DNA of 64,000 nt, from the NCBI RefSeq assembly GCF_040409815.1, contig NZ_CP099959.1, positions 1,550,001 through 1,614,000 of the forward strand. Reading direction: 5' to 3'. Below are positions 56,399-64,000 of the stretch, in pieces (the stretch's first letter is position 1; each line of letters opens with the position of its first letter). The DNA comes from Polynucleobacter sp. UK-FUSCHL-C3 (lineage in GTDB: Bacteria > Pseudomonadota > Gammaproteobacteria > Burkholderiales > Burkholderiaceae). The position numbers and the translations under genes were made by a program. A model generated the notes under the pieces. That model saw nothing but the letters and a program-made list of their open reading frames with translations. It had not been told where the DNA came from and did no database searches.

Positions 56399-57388
56399 AT
56401 GGCAGAAATTTTTACCCCCTTCCTCTTCGCTTTTATATTGGCTTATATCCTGCGGCCGGTCTGTCTTCGCTTGGAGACAATAGGTCTGGGTAAAGCCCTT
56501 GCTAGCACTATCAGCATTCTTTTTGGCCTAAGCGTACTGGCAGTCATCCTTCTATTGCTAATCAATCTGCTGCGCCATGAAATCCCCCTGATTAAGGCTC
56601 AGCTACCTATTTGGTTACAAAGTATCCAAACGTGGCTTGCGCCAAAACTATTAAGCCTCAATATAGATATTGATTGGCAGGCCCTACGAGAAGCCATTAC
56701 CCAAAAGATCACTGCGCATTTTTCTGCAAACGCCAATCAGATTTTGAGTACCAGCATGGAAACTGTTTTGGCCTCCGGTAGTTCTGTATTGGGCGGGTTT
56801 GTCAACTTCATCCTAATTCTCTTTGTACTCTTTTACTTACTAATCGATTGGGATCACTTTTTTGCTTTACTCAAACAATTGATTCCAATTCGCTTTCAAG
56901 TAACCGCACAAATCCTCGTCAGCGAAACCGATGGGCTGCTCTCCCAATACTTACGCGGACAGATATTGGTCATTTTGATCATGGCGGTTTTCTACAGCGC
57001 CGGTCTTAGTCTGACCGGTATGGAAGGAGCGCTTGGTCTTGGGGTCTTTACCGCCTTGGTTATTGTTATTCCATATATCGGCATTGCAATTGGCCTGGTT
57101 CTGGCTATCCTTTCTGCCATTCTGCAATTTGGCTTTGGTGCTGAGCTAATCGTAGTCTTGGTGATTTTTGGTATTGGACAGGTGCTGGAAGGGTTTTTCC
57201 TAACCCCGCGCCTTGTGGGCGAACGCATTGGTTTACATCCGGTCGCCGTCCTATTTGCCTTATTGATCTTCGCTAAATTGTTTGGCTTCTTTGGGGTCCT
57301 GCTGGCATTACCTGCCAGCGCAATCGTGCTGGTCTTGATTCGCTTTGTATGGTCGCAATACGAACAAAGCGCGTGGTATCGCAAATAA
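56399..57388 (+). CDS. AI-2E/PerM family membrane protein
   Basis: AI-2E exporter/PerM family permease, 329 aa, six or seven hydrophobic segments. The start is fixed by an in-frame stop at 56390-56392; the first residues (AEIFTPFLFAFILAYILRPV) correspond to the end of the first membrane segment in relatives, so the usual N-terminal part is shorter. C-terminal VIVIPYIGIAIG and LTPRLVGERIGLHPVAVL are family features. Substrate unknown; AI-2 export need not apply. Next to hda, as in many betaproteobacteria. Confidence 0.83.
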   Translation: MAEIFTPFLFAFILAYILRPVCLRLETIGLGKALASTISILFGLSVLAVILLLLINLLRHEIPLIKAQLPIWLQSIQTWLAPKLLSLNIDIDWQALREAITQKITAHFSANANQILSTSMETVLASGSSVLGGFVNFILILFVLFYLLIDWDHFFALLKQLIPIRFQVTAQILVSETDGLLSQYLRGQILVILIMAVFYSAGLSLTGMEGALGLGVFTALVIVIPYIGIAIGLVLAILSAILQFGFGAELIVVLVIFGIGQVLEGFFLTPRLVGERIGLHPVAVLFALLIFAKLFGFFGVLLALPASAIVLVLIRFVWSQYEQSAWYRK

Positions 57389-57398
57389 CGAAGTGTTC

Positions 57399-58160
57399 AT
57401 GAATCATTCATCCGCCCTACCACGTCAATTTGCACTGGACCTTAACCAAACGCCCCCTGCTTCACTTCATAATTTCTTAGTCAGCGGCAATGAAGAGCTG
57501 AAAAATACACTTGAGCGATCTATTGCTGCTTGGCCATCAGCCTCAGAGAGAGAAGTGCTGATTGAGGAACGTTGGCTCTATTGGTGGGGAAACAACGGTT
57601 GTGGTCGAACTCATCTTCTTAAGGCAATGTCATATGCTGCCAAGGAACGCGCTATAGCCTTTATCGAACTTAACCCCAATCAACCTAATGCTTGGATTGA
57701 GTGCGAGGATCAATTATCTCGCTCCTATAGCAAAGAGGTAATTGTGATGACGGTAGACGATGTTGATCAGCTTGACGATCGGCTACAGGCAAGTCTTTTT
57801 CGAATACTCAACTTGGTTCATGCAAACTCTAACTACTTTGTTTACCTAGCTGGAAGTATGGCGCCCAACGGTTTAGAGCTTCGTGAAGATCTTCGTACCC
57901 GTCTTGCTTGGGGACTTATTTTTCAGATTCACCCACTGACCGACTCTGAAAAAGTGTCTGCACTCACCCATGCTGCTAAGGAGCGGGGCTTAAATTTGTC
58001 GGTTGACGTTCTACCCTGGCTTATCAGTCATTTTTACCGAGATATGCCTAGTTTGATGGCATTACTTGATGCTCTTGATGCGCACTCGCTTGAAACCAAA
58101 CGAGCAATTACGTTGCCATTGGTTCGTGAACTTCTTCAAATTGCAGGGACTAAATCATGA
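57399..58160 (+). CDS. hda: DnaA regulatory inactivator Hda
   Basis: Hda-like AAA+ protein, 253 aa, which with the sliding clamp stimulates ATP hydrolysis by DnaA and prevents over-initiation. A clamp-binding motif QFALDL is at 10-15. The P-loop reads GNNGCGRTH (64-72), with Arg instead of the usual Lys, which is also so in E. coli Hda. The sensor-region VDDVDQLDD follows. ATG 57399 is chosen, ten bases after the permease stop. Overlaps the HAD gene (ATGA). Confidence 0.9.
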   Translation: MNHSSALPRQFALDLNQTPPASLHNFLVSGNEELKNTLERSIAAWPSASEREVLIEERWLYWWGNNGCGRTHLLKAMSYAAKERAIAFIELNPNQPNAWIECEDQLSRSYSKEVIVMTVDDVDQLDDRLQASLFRILNLVHANSNYFVYLAGSMAPNGLELREDLRTRLAWGLIFQIHPLTDSEKVSALTHAAKERGLNLSVDVLPWLISHFYRDMPSLMALLDALDAHSLETKRAITLPLVRELLQIAGTKS

Positions 58161-58870
58161 GTCGTTTGGCATTATTTGATCTCGATCACACCCTCTTACC
58201 TTTTGATAGTGATTACGAGTGGGGGCAATTTTTAGTTCGCCAGGGAGTTGTTGATGGTGACCAATACGCCAAATCAAACGAGCAGTTTTATGCTGATTAT
58301 AAAGTTGGTAAATTAGACATTGATGCGTTCTTACGCTTTGCTCTCAAACCTTTGTCTGAAAATACACGGGAACAACTACAACAGTGGCATGATGCCTTTA
58401 TGCGCGAAAAAATTTATGGGCAGCTACATCCCAATGCATTGGCCTTGGTCAAAAAACATCAAGCAGTTGGTGACTTATGTTGTGTGGTGACGGCCACAAA
58501 TAGCTTTGTCACACGCCCCATTGTGAAAGCCTTTGGCATTGATCATTTGGTTGCGACTGATCCTGCCACTGAAAATAATCAAGCCCATGGACGCTTTACG
58601 GGCAAGGTCGCTGGGCTGCCGAGCTTTAAGGAAGGTAAGGTAACACGAGTAAACGCCTGGCTTCAAGAGCAGGGTTTATCCCTTGACAGCCTCGAGAAGA
58701 GTTACTTTTATTCAGACTCGATGAACGATCTTCCCTTATTGGAATACGTCAGCAATCCCGTTGCTACTAATCCGGATGGACGTTTACGGGCTGAAGCAGA
58801 AAAACGTCATTGGCCAATTTTGGAGCTTTTCTCTTCATCCAATAATCTAAATACCCTTCATGATTACTAA
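58157..58870 (+). CDS. HAD-superfamily IB phosphatase (SerB-like)
   Basis: Haloacid dehalogenase-like phosphatase, 237 aa, subfamily IB. Motif I is DLDHTLLPFD (8-17), motif II TATNS (near 111), and motif IV YSDSMNDLPLLEYV. Substrate unknown; relatives act on phosphoserine or histidinol phosphate. Starts with ATGA overlap on hda and ends overlapping pcnB by 11 bases, so it belongs to the hda-HAD-pcnB-folK run. Confidence 0.9.
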   Translation: MSRLALFDLDHTLLPFDSDYEWGQFLVRQGVVDGDQYAKSNEQFYADYKVGKLDIDAFLRFALKPLSENTREQLQQWHDAFMREKIYGQLHPNALALVKKHQAVGDLCCVVTATNSFVTRPIVKAFGIDHLVATDPATENNQAHGRFTGKVAGLPSFKEGKVTRVNAWLQEQGLSLDSLEKSYFYSDSMNDLPLLEYVSNPVATNPDGRLRAEAEKRHWPILELFSSSNNLNTLHDY

Positions 58871-60287
58871 GTTCCTCGATCGTCTTTTGCGTCGAGGTCC
58901 GCGCCCTAAATCCAATCAATCTGGGGCCACCCTTGTTGCTCATAAAGTCCACAAAAAGACCCATCGGATTAATCCTGGGCTTTTATCAAAGAATGCGGTC
59001 AAAGTAACCCACACCCTTCAGCAGGCTGGTTACAAAGCCTACATTGTTGGCGGCGCGGTTCGTGACCTCGTTTTAGGTATTGCACCAAAAGATTTTGATG
59101 TGGCTACCAATGCAACCCCCGAACAAGTACAAAAATTATTTCGGCGCTCCCGTTTAATTGGGCGTCGCTTTCAAATCGTACACGTTACTTTTTTTGGTAA
59201 AGAGCGTCCCGAGATCATTGAGGTTTCTACGTTTAGAGCAGTTCTTGAAAGTGTTGGGGAGCATGTGGCTGAGAGTGGGCGTATCTTGCGCGACAACGTC
59301 TGGGGTACCCATGCTGAAGATGCAGCACGTAGGGATTTCACGATTAATGCAATGTACTACGATCCCGCCAGCGAGACCGTTCTCGACTATCACGGAGGGA
59401 TGGCGGATATTCGTTCCAAAACAATCCGCATGATTGGCAATCCCATTAAACGGTATCGCGAGGATCCTATCCGCATGCTGCGGGCGATTCGGTTTGCTGC
59501 CAAAACAAATTTTCAGATTGAGTCAGAAACTCGAAAGCCGATTGCGGAGCTGGGTGATCTCATTCACGATGTACCAAGCGCCCGACTGTTTGATGAGATC
59601 CTGAAGCTGCTAATGTCTGGGCATGCATGGGCAGGCATTCAAGCATTACACGATGCGGGACTCCATCATGGCTTACTGCCATTGATTGATAAAGCCCTAG
59701 CGAATGACCAGTCAGCACAATTTATTCAACGTGCTTTGCGTAATACCGATGAGCGAATACAGGCTGGTAAATCGGTTTCACCCGGGTTTTTATTTGCCTC
59801 ACTTCTGTGGCCCGATTTAGAGCAGCGCTGGCAAGCATTGGTAGCTGGTGGCATGCCCAACTTACCCGCTCTGCATGCCGCCATCGATGACACCATTGCA
59901 CAACAAAATACGGGTATCTCGGTACAGCGTCGTCACGAGGGAGATATGCGTGATATTTGGACCATGCAGCCCGGTTTTGAGAAACGTAATGGTCGCTACC
60001 CCTATCGCCTACTTGAAGTGCCCCGCTTTAGAGCGGGTTACGACTTTATGCTTTTACGAAGTCAGGTTGGCTCTTGCCATGCAAGCCTTGGACAATGGTG
60101 GACCGACTTTATTCATGCAGACCTATCCGAACGTGAAAATCTCATCGCTAGGGCTAAGGACGATGGCCTCCCTTCCACACAAACCCCAGCTGGCCCTAAT
60201 AAGAGAAGGCGGCACCGCTCAAAACGCTCTAATTCAGAGGCTGAAACTACTCTTGATTTTGAAATAAATGGCGGCAAGCAAAATTAA
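58860..60287 (+). CDS. pcnB: Poly(A) polymerase I PcnB
   Basis: Class II nucleotidyltransferase, 475 aa, adds poly(A) tails to RNAs for decay. AYIVGGAVRDL (60-70) and catalytic DFD (78-80) are present, then RRDFTINAMYYDP. The C-terminus has the basic PNKRRRHRSKRSN tail, which favours poly(A) polymerase over tRNA nucleotidyltransferase. Overlaps the HAD gene upstream; folK follows. Confidence 0.93.
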   Translation: MITKFLDRLLRRGPRPKSNQSGATLVAHKVHKKTHRINPGLLSKNAVKVTHTLQQAGYKAYIVGGAVRDLVLGIAPKDFDVATNATPEQVQKLFRRSRLIGRRFQIVHVTFFGKERPEIIEVSTFRAVLESVGEHVAESGRILRDNVWGTHAEDAARRDFTINAMYYDPASETVLDYHGGMADIRSKTIRMIGNPIKRYREDPIRMLRAIRFAAKTNFQIESETRKPIAELGDLIHDVPSARLFDEILKLLMSGHAWAGIQALHDAGLHHGLLPLIDKALANDQSAQFIQRALRNTDERIQAGKSVSPGFLFASLLWPDLEQRWQALVAGGMPNLPALHAAIDDTIAQQNTGISVQRRHEGDMRDIWTMQPGFEKRNGRYPYRLLEVPRFRAGYDFMLLRSQVGSCHASLGQWWTDFIHADLSERENLIARAKDDGLPSTQTPAGPNKRRRHRSKRSNSEAETTLDFEINGGKQN

Positions 60288-60329
60288 GCTTTTTTGAGTA
60301 AAGTAGGTCATATTTCAAATGGGACAGAT

Positions 60330-60839
60330 ATGGCGAAGGCCTTTATTGGATTTGGTGGAAACATTGGGGATGCTCGGCAGATCATCACCGATGCCATTGT
60401 TTGCCTAGCCCAACATATCGAAGTTCATATTGTTAATAAGAGTTGTTTTTATCAAAGCGCCCCCGTTGATGCGGTCGGCGGTGACTACATCAATGCAGTA
60501 GTTGAAATTGATACAGAACTCAATCCTTATGGCCTGCTTTATGTTTGTCAAACCATCGAACAACAATTTGGGCGCGAGCGCCCCTTTGCAAATGCACCGC
60601 GCACACTTGATTTGGATATCTTGTTTTTTGAGGGAATCCAACAAAATCACTCCGACCTAACTATTCCGCATCCACGGATTACAGAGCGCTCTTTTGTCAT
60701 TCTTCCTCTTCTAGAAATCTGTCCTGATTTTTTCCTACCCGAACACGGTCACTTAAAAACCTTCCTCCCAAAAATTGCTGAGCAACGCATTAAACGACTC
60801 ACTTGTAAACATTGTGATTGCGGTCTCCAGGTTCATTAG
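60330..60839 (+). CDS. folK: 2-amino-4-hydroxy-6-hydroxymethyldihydropteridine pyrophosphokinase FolK
   Basis: HPPK, 169 aa, moves pyrophosphate from ATP to the pterin in folate synthesis. FIGFGGNIGDARQ opens the fold, and RTLDLDILFF holds the two magnesium-binding aspartates; IPHPRITERSFVILPLLEI is diagnostic. ATG 60330 is chosen over TTG 60294. Between pcnB and panB; pcnB-folK-panB is a frequent order. Confidence 0.95.
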   Translation: MAKAFIGFGGNIGDARQIITDAIVCLAQHIEVHIVNKSCFYQSAPVDAVGGDYINAVVEIDTELNPYGLLYVCQTIEQQFGRERPFANAPRTLDLDILFFEGIQQNHSDLTIPHPRITERSFVILPLLEICPDFFLPEHGHLKTFLPKIAEQRIKRLTCKHCDCGLQVH

Positions 60840-60841
60840 CT

Positions 60842-60883
60842 CCTAGACGGCCCTGATTGTTAGCCCCTAGCGGCCTCGATTAG
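60842..60883 (+). repeat. Imperfect tandem repeat at the panB promoter
   Basis: Two degenerate copies, CCTAGACGGCCCTGATTGTTAG (60842-60863, quoted whole only to show length 22) and CCTAGCGGCCTCGATTAG (60866-60883), share CCTAG, CGGCC and GATT...TAG. The first ends with the -35, the second with the -10 of the predicted panB promoter. Confidence 0.45.
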
Positions 60884-60886
60884 AAT
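60857..60886 (+). promoter_or_regulatory. Candidate leaderless promoter of panB
   Basis: TTGTTA (60857-60862), 18-base spacer, TAGAAT (60881-60886), six bases to the panB ATG. No ribosome site is present. Confidence 0.55.
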
Positions 60887-60892
60887 TACCTT

Positions 60893-61708
60893 ATGAGCTA
60901 CCTTCAAGACAATAAGCCCATCACCATTTCTAAACTACTTGCCATGCATGCAGATAGAGAGAAGATTGCTGTTTTAACAGCCTACGACTCGACCATGAGT
61001 GCCTTGCTTAATCGCTGTGGTGTTGAAGTGATCTTAGTGGGTGACTCACTGGGCAATGTAGTACAGGGGCACACCAGCACTACCCCCGTCACCATTAAAG
61101 AAATGGCTTATCACACCGAGTGTGTTGCGCGCACCAATACGCAGGCTTTTTTGATTGCTGATCTCCCCTTCGCTAGCTATGGTGATCCGATGCAAGCGCT
61201 AGAGTCCTCCGCTGAGCTTATGCGAGCTGGAGCCGATATGGTGAAGTTAGAGGGTGGCACATGGCAAATTGATGTGATTCAGTACCTAGTTGAACGAAGT
61301 GTTCCTGTATGCGCTCACCTTGGTCTCTTACCTCAATCTGTTCATTTACTGGGTGGGTATAAAGTGCAAGGTAAATCAAAAGATGATGCTACCCATATGC
61401 TGGAACAGGCTCATGCTTGCGAGGCGGCGGGCGCACAAATGCTTGTGCTTGAGGCTATTCCTTCGGCCCTAGGAGAAATGATTACGAAGTCACTTCGTAT
61501 TCCAACCATTGGTATTGGTGCGGGACCCAATTGCTCTGGACAGGTCTTAGTGCTTCCTGACATGTTGGGTATTAGTCCTGGCAAACCACCGAAATTTGTC
61601 AAAGACTTTATGGCAGATCACTCTTCGATCGAAGCGGCGATTAAAGCCTATGTGAAAGAAGTAAAGTCCGGGAAATTCCCCGGACCCGAGCACAGCTTTG
61701 CTTCTTAA
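60893..61708 (+). CDS. panB: 3-methyl-2-oxobutanoate hydroxymethyltransferase PanB
   Basis: Ketopantoate hydroxymethyltransferase, 271 aa, first committed step of pantothenate synthesis. [33 protein letters not shown] is the metal and substrate region, and [20 protein letters not shown] the C-terminal signature. The promoter spacing suggests a leaderless transcript. CoaBC later in the same pathway is also encoded here. Three bases separate its stop from that of dnaJ. Confidence 0.96.
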   Translation: MSYLQDNKPITISKLLAMHADREKIAVLTAYDSTMSALLNRCGVEVILVGDSLGNVVQGHTSTTPVTIKEMAYHTECVARTNTQAFLIADLPFASYGDPMQALESSAELMRAGADMVKLEGGTWQIDVIQYLVERSVPVCAHLGLLPQSVHLLGGYKVQGKSKDDATHMLEQAHACEAAGAQMLVLEAIPSALGEMITKSLRIPTIGIGAGPNCSGQVLVLPDMLGISPGKPPKFVKDFMADHSSIEAAIKAYVKEVKSGKFPGPEHSFAS

Positions 61709-61711
61709 GTT

Positions 61712-62827
61712 TTAGTTAAAAAAGCTTTTCATTCGATCAAACCAACCCTCTTGCTGAGGGCTATGTTTCTTTCTACCCGTCTTTAAGGACTCTTCAAACC
61801 GCTTCAGCATTTCTTTTTGCTCGTCCGATAACTTAACCGGGGTCTCTAGGACCACATGAACATATAAGTCGCCCAGGAGGGACGAACGTAATTGTTTAAT
61901 ACCTTTACTCCGAAGACGGAAGGTCTTACCAGTTTGAGTTCCCTCGGGAATGCTCAATTCCACTCTGCCGCCTAATGTAGGCACCTCAATCTCACCCCCA
62001 AGGGTTGCGGTCGAGAAGGAGATGGGCATTTGCACATGCAAGTCACTACCATCACGTTCAAATACGGAGTGTTCTTTAACATGAACCTCGACATATAAAT
62101 CACCGGCAGGGCCTCCGTTAACACCAGGCTCTCCATTCCCTACAGAACGAACTCGCATCCCATCATCGATCCCCGCTGGGATTTTGATCTCAAGCGTTTT
62201 TTGCTCTTTAGTCTTGCCAGTTCCATGACAACTTTTGCAGGGCTTCGGAATGTATTTTCCAGTCCCTCGGCATTTTGGACAGGTCTGCTGCATCGAGAAA
62301 AACCCTTGGGCAATACGCACCTGACCATTGCCATCACAGGTAGGACAAACCTCTACTTTCGAGCCAGGCTCTGCACCTGCTCCGCTACATACTTTGCAAG
62401 TACTCCAACTGGGCACTCGAATCTGGGTGGTGTAGCCCTCAGCTGCCTGCTCTAAGGTAATCTCCATGTTGTAGCGCAGATCTGCGCCCTTATAAACCTG
62501 GGGCCCAGAACTTCTACCTTGTCCAAAGATGTCGCCAAAGATGTCACCAAAGGCGTCCGCAAAACCGCCTGCGCCGGCAAAGCCGCCCATACTGGGGTCT
62601 ACTCCAGCATGACCATACTGATCATATGCGCCACGCTTTTGAGGATCTGACAATGTCTCATAAGCTTCTTTAGCTTCTTTGAAATTTGCCTCAGCCCCTG
62701 GATTATCAGGATTACGGTCTGGATGGTATTTCATGGCAAGCTTACGGTAGGCTTTTTTTAAGTCCTCCTCGCTGGCAGTTTTTCCAACCCCTAATACTTC
62801 ATAAAAATCTCGTTTACCAGTTGCCAC
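61712..62827 (-). CDS. dnaJ: Chaperone protein DnaJ
   Basis: Type I Hsp40, 371 aa, stimulates DnaK ATPase and binds substrates. J-domain with HPD at 35-37, Gly/Phe-rich stretch (about 75-115), four zinc-finger repeats ([32 protein letters not shown]), then the C-terminal beta domains. The start is GTG 62827, with AAGGG upstream; the ATG at 62869 would add 14 unconserved residues. It follows dnaK by 81 bases with a hairpin between. Confidence 0.96.
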   Translation of the reverse strand: MATGKRDFYEVLGVGKTASEEDLKKAYRKLAMKYHPDRNPDNPGAEANFKEAKEAYETLSDPQKRGAYDQYGHAGVDPSMGGFAGAGGFADAFGDIFGDIFGQGRSSGPQVYKGADLRYNMEITLEQAAEGYTTQIRVPSWSTCKVCSGAGAEPGSKVEVCPTCDGNGQVRIAQGFFSMQQTCPKCRGTGKYIPKPCKSCHGTGKTKEQKTLEIKIPAGIDDGMRVRSVGNGEPGVNGGPAGDLYVEVHVKEHSVFERDGSDLHVQMPISFSTATLGGEIEVPTLGGRVELSIPEGTQTGKTFRLRSKGIKQLRSSLLGDLYVHVVLETPVKLSDEQKEMLKRFEESLKTGRKKHSPQQEGWFDRMKSFFN

Positions 62828-62860
62828 AGCGCACCCTTTTCCTGAAAGATAAAAACGAGA

Positions 62861-62879
62861 AGTCGGCACAGGGCCGACT
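62861..62879 (-). terminator. Hairpin between dnaK and dnaJ
   Basis: AGTCGGC / GCCGACT with a five-base loop. On the minus strand it is followed after a few bases by GTTTTTATC. Likely a partial terminator or mRNA processing/stability element that lowers DnaJ relative to DnaK. Confidence 0.6.
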
Positions 62880-62908
62880 CATCGCATTTACTTACTAATT
62901 TCTAGAGA

Positions 62909-64000
62909 CTACTTCTTATCGTTTACCTCTTTAAAGTCGGCATCCACTACCTCGGGATCATTGGCTTTTGCCTCGCCCGCTGGCTTTGCAGCACCGCCGG
63001 GATTCGCTTTCGCCTGCTCCGCAGCATACGCTTTCTCGCCAAGCTTTTGGCTCACTTTTGCTAAAGCCTCGGTCTTTGTTTCCATGGCCGCCTTATCGGT
63101 TCCTTTAATAGCTTCCTCTAGCTCCTTTAGGGCCGATTCAATAGCATCCTTCTCACCTGCATCCAAACTGCTACCGTGCTCTTCCAAAGCCTTCTTCGTG
63201 GAATGCGCCAGAGCATCTGCAGCATTTCTAGCGGTTACTAACTCGAGTAGCTTACGATCTTCTTCAGCGTTTGCTTCAGCATCTTTTACCATGCGCTGAA
63301 TTTCTTCTTCCGAAAGACCAGAGTTTGCTTTAATCGTGATCTTATTCTCTTTACCCGAGGCTTTATCTTTAGCCGTCACATGCAAAATACCATTGGCATC
63401 GATATCAAAGGTCACCTCAATCTGAGGCAATCCACGGGCTGATGGAGGAATTCCTTCCAAATTGAACTCACCCAGCATCTTATTGGCACTCGCCATCTCG
63501 CGCTCCCCTTGGAAGCACTTAATGGTTACGGCAGGCTGATTATCTTCTGCAGTTGAGAATACTTGCGAGTGCTTGGTTGGAATCGTCGTGTTTTTCTGAA
63601 TCATCTTGGTCATGACGCCACCCAAGGTCTCGATACCAAGGGATAAAGGAGTTACATCCAAAAGTAATACGTCTTTACGATCGCCGGCCAATACAGAACC
63701 CTGAATTGCAGCACCGACAGCAACTGCTTCATCAGGATTGACATCTTTACGTGGCTCTTTACCAAAGATCGCCTTCACTTGTTCTTGAACTTTTGGCATG
63801 CGGGTTTGGCCGCCCACCAAAATGACATCGTCAATATCGGATGAGGATACGCCGGCATCTTTCATGGCAACTTGGCATGGGCCCATCGTGCGAGTGATTA
63901 ACTCTTCGACCAAGGACTCCAACTTAGAACGGGTTAGTTTTAAGTTGAGATGCTTAGGACCGCTTGCATCTGCGGTTACATAAGGCAGGTTAATTTCTGT
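62909..64000 (-). CDS. dnaK: Chaperone protein DnaK (5' end outside window)
   Basis: C-terminal 363 residues of Hsp70; the frame stays open to base 64000 ([18 protein letters not shown] at the edge), so the N-terminal part of the ATPase domain lies outside. [11 protein letters not shown] ends the ATPase domain, [14 protein letters not shown] starts the linker and substrate domain, and the end is a Gly/Ala-rich tail finishing [14 protein letters not shown]. Works with DnaJ, encoded downstream. The internal ATG at 63922 is not the start. Confidence 0.97.
   Translation of the reverse strand, partial: TEINLPYVTADASGPKHLNLKLTRSKLESLVEELITRTMGPCQVAMKDAGVSSSDIDDVILVGGQTRMPKVQEQVKAIFGKEPRKDVNPDEAVAVGAAIQGSVLAGDRKDVLLLDVTPLSLGIETLGGVMTKMIQKNTTIPTKHSQVFSTAEDNQPAVTIKCFQGEREMASANKMLGEFNLEGIPPSARGLPQIEVTFDIDANGILHVTAKDKASGKENKITIKANSGLSEEEIQRMVKDAEANAEEDRKLLELVTARNAADALAHSTKKALEEHGSSLDAGEKDAIESALKELEEAIKGTDKAAMETKTEALAKVSQKLGEKAYAAEQAKANPGGAAKPAGEAKANDPEVVDADFKEVNDKK

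Noticed and set aside
56992-57384. 130-codon leftward open frame opposite the PerM-like gene
   Set aside because: Low-complexity Pro/Lys/Ile-rich shadow of a membrane protein gene; no family features.
57588-57617. Degenerate Walker A in Hda (Arg in place of Lys) as a lost active site
   Set aside because: The same substitution is normal in Hda proteins such as that of E. coli.
59848-60267. 139-codon open frame inside pcnB in another frame
   Set aside because: Overlaps a full-length conserved pcnB; no domain seen.
1-64000. CRISPR arrays, insertion sequences, prophage, defence islands or biosynthetic clusters
   Set aside because: No regularly spaced repeats, transposase, phage structural, nuclease-defence or megasynthase genes were seen on either strand.

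Overview
The window looks like a stretch of core chromosome from a small-genome freshwater betaproteobacterium of the Burkholderiales, most likely Polynucleobacter or a close relative. This is inferred from moderate GC (mid-40s percent by eye), very short intergenic gaps, and typical betaproteobacterial gene neighbourhoods (purD-hemF-nadD-rsfS-rlmH-maf-rng, purN-rsmB-desaturase, hda-HAD phosphatase-pcnB-folK-panB). No phage, insertion sequence, CRISPR array, toxin-antitoxin pair or secondary-metabolite cluster was found. The only accessory-looking pieces are an AT-rich FkbM methyltransferase beside a tRNA-Leu gene and an AT-rich glycosyltransferase inside the LPS-core gene group.

Layout. 1-5.3 kb: end of lptF, lptG, a CysB-type regulator, fkbM, tRNA-Leu and a quinone oxidoreductase. 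5.4-12.1 kb: yebC, purD, hemF, nadD, rsfS, rlmH, maf and rng, all rightward. 12.1-16.8 kb: msbA (leftward) diverges from a rightward LPS-core group (WaaE-like transferase, a second GT2, a heptosyltransferase); tusA follows. 16.8-26.7 kb: alaS, tctBA, glnS, an SDR protein, a 2Fe-2S flavin reductase and argD. 26.8-31.5 kb: a complete branched-chain amino-acid ABC transporter, livKHMGF. 31.5-37.6 kb: fkpB-ispH, radC, rpmB-rpmG, and purN-rsmB-desaturase. 37.6-46.3 kb: ribF-ileS-lspA-coaBC-dut and the convergent clpSA pair. 46.3-56.3 kb: cold-shock gene, icd, a DUF192 protein, ppnP, argG, argF, rpsT, murJ, a SirB1-like protein, miaA and purM. 56.4-64 kb: PerM-like permease, hda, HAD phosphatase, pcnB, folK, panB, and leftward dnaK-dnaJ. 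The first gene (lptF) and the last (dnaK) are cut by the window edges.

Functional themes. The window combines LPS export and core assembly (lptFG, msbA, waaE-like, waaQ-like), translation and RNA metabolism (alaS, glnS, ileS, rng, pcnB, miaA, rsmB, rlmH, rsfS, ribosomal proteins), arginine synthesis (argD, argG, argF), purines (purD, purN, purM), cofactors (hemF, nadD, ribF, coaBC, folK, panB), isoprenoids (ispH) and proteostasis (clpSA, dnaKJ, fkpB).

The most interesting signal is not a gene but a promoter architecture. At many transcript-leading genes I find a good -10 hexamer ending 5 to 7 nt before the ATG and no Shine-Dalgarno sequence: alaS, glnS, argD, argG, panB, clpS, fkpB, purN, msbA and waaE. 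This places the predicted transcription start on or next to the A of the ATG, so these would be leaderless mRNAs. Several divergent gene pairs are packed so tightly that start codons abut (fkpB|radC share CATATG), or each gene's -10 element overlaps the other's start codon (msbA|waaE). The exact -10 positions were read by hand from the sequence; leaderless transcription itself is an inference that needs 5'-end mapping.
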